Positions 63,819 through 64,000 of a stretch of DNA of 64,000 nt are shown here, in pieces. Position 1 is the first letter of the stretch; each line of letters begins with the position of its first letter. Both the position numbers and the translations under genes were made by a program. The notes under the pieces are model-generated. The model saw only the letters and a list, made by a program, of their open reading frames with translations. It did no database searches and was not told the origin of the DNA. The DNA lies in contig NZ_AVCH01000172.1 of the NCBI RefSeq assembly GCF_000747075.1, positions 1-64,000 of the forward strand. The letters are read 5' to 3'. The DNA comes from Arenimonas malthae CC-JY-1. GTDB lineage: Bacteria; Pseudomonadota; Gammaproteobacteria; Xanthomonadales; Xanthomonadaceae.

Positions 63819-64000
63819 GGTTCAAGGCGGGGCGGCGGCGTTCCAGCCACCACAGCGCGCTGCTGAGCAGCAGCCAGGCGACGAACCAGGGCCAGCGCGG
63901 GCTGGGCACGGGTGCGGGTTCCGCGGTAGCGGTGTTGTCGCCGGCCACCAGCGCCAGCGTCGCGACTTGGTTCTCGCGCGCCGCCATCGCGGGCAGTTCG
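63814..64000 (-). CDS. C-terminal end of a membrane protein gene (partial)
   Basis: Only the last 62 codons are in the window, ending at TAG 63816-63814 inside the REP element. The end of the protein is a Pro-rich linker (AEPAPVPSPR) followed by a Trp/Leu-rich membrane helix, WPWFVAWLLLSSALWWLE, and a basic tail RRRPALNL. This looks like a single C-terminal anchor of a large periplasmic or membrane protein, as in BatA-like or similar proteins, but the family cannot be named from this part. Confidence 0.6.
   Translation of the reverse strand, partial: ELPAMAARENQVATLALVAGDNTATAEPAPVPSPRWPWFVAWLLLSSALWWLERRRPALNL

Overview
The window is a stretch of high-GC, gene-dense chromosome. The housekeeping genes (EngB, plant-type GshA, phosphoenolpyruvate carboxylase, homodimeric AceE, RsgA, malic enzyme with a phosphotransacetylase-like tail, a GrxD-HesB-rhodanese fusion, HU with a lysine/alanine tail) point to a gammaproteobacterium of the Xanthomonadales/Lysobacterales. 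The genus cannot be fixed from the sequence alone. I saw no rRNA, tRNA, CRISPR array or insertion sequence. No gene-free stretch exceeds 300 bases.

Layout. 1-9.9 kb: cytochrome c4, EngB, a two-gene remnant of a peptide ABC importer, GshA, a YecA-like protein and Ppc. 10-19 kb: four amidohydrolase-family proteins, one fused to a beta-propeller and one without its metal-binding HxH, plus a diguanylate cyclase and a kappa-GST-like isomerase. 19-30 kb: AMP nucleosidase, a cation efflux operon (CDF, DUF3703, lipoprotein), the glutaredoxin fusion, an esterase, an aminotransferase, RsgA with a QEGLA metallopeptidase, and malic enzyme. 29.8-34.6 kb: a compact minus-strand partner-switching operon of two tandem sensor PP2C phosphatases, an anti-sigma kinase and a STAS antagonist. 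34.7-37.4 kb: aceE.

37.4-40.4 kb is clearly accessory. Two tightly coupled genes, a DUF262 protein and an ABC-ATPase/TOPRIM (OLD-like) protein, lie in DNA of roughly 50 percent GC. They look like a two-component defence module, and an imperfect direct repeat flanks them. A RelE/HigB-type toxin-antitoxin pair with a readable promoter and operator lies 2 kb further on. 43-56 kb is a mixture of enzymes, small lipoproteins, an NtrC-type regulator overlapping a kinase-like protein that has only a phosphoacceptor helix, SelO, a TPR-sulfotransferase and an HU-like protein.

56.5-61.2 kb holds the most unusual locus, a minus-strand gene run: pepsin-like aspartic protease, GNAT acetyltransferase, borosin-type peptide alpha-N-methyltransferase, a 98-residue precursor with a borosin binding domain and a hydrophobic then very acidic tail, and a TPR-GGDEF protein. 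The methyltransferase and precursor look like a split borosin (RiPP) system. The protease, acetyltransferase and cyclase are proposed partners by position only. The window ends with a TonB-domain protein, a GAF/HD-GYP phosphodiesterase, a REP-type twin inverted repeat and the end of a membrane protein gene. Two GGDEF proteins and one HD-GYP protein make cyclic-di-GMP signalling a recurring theme.
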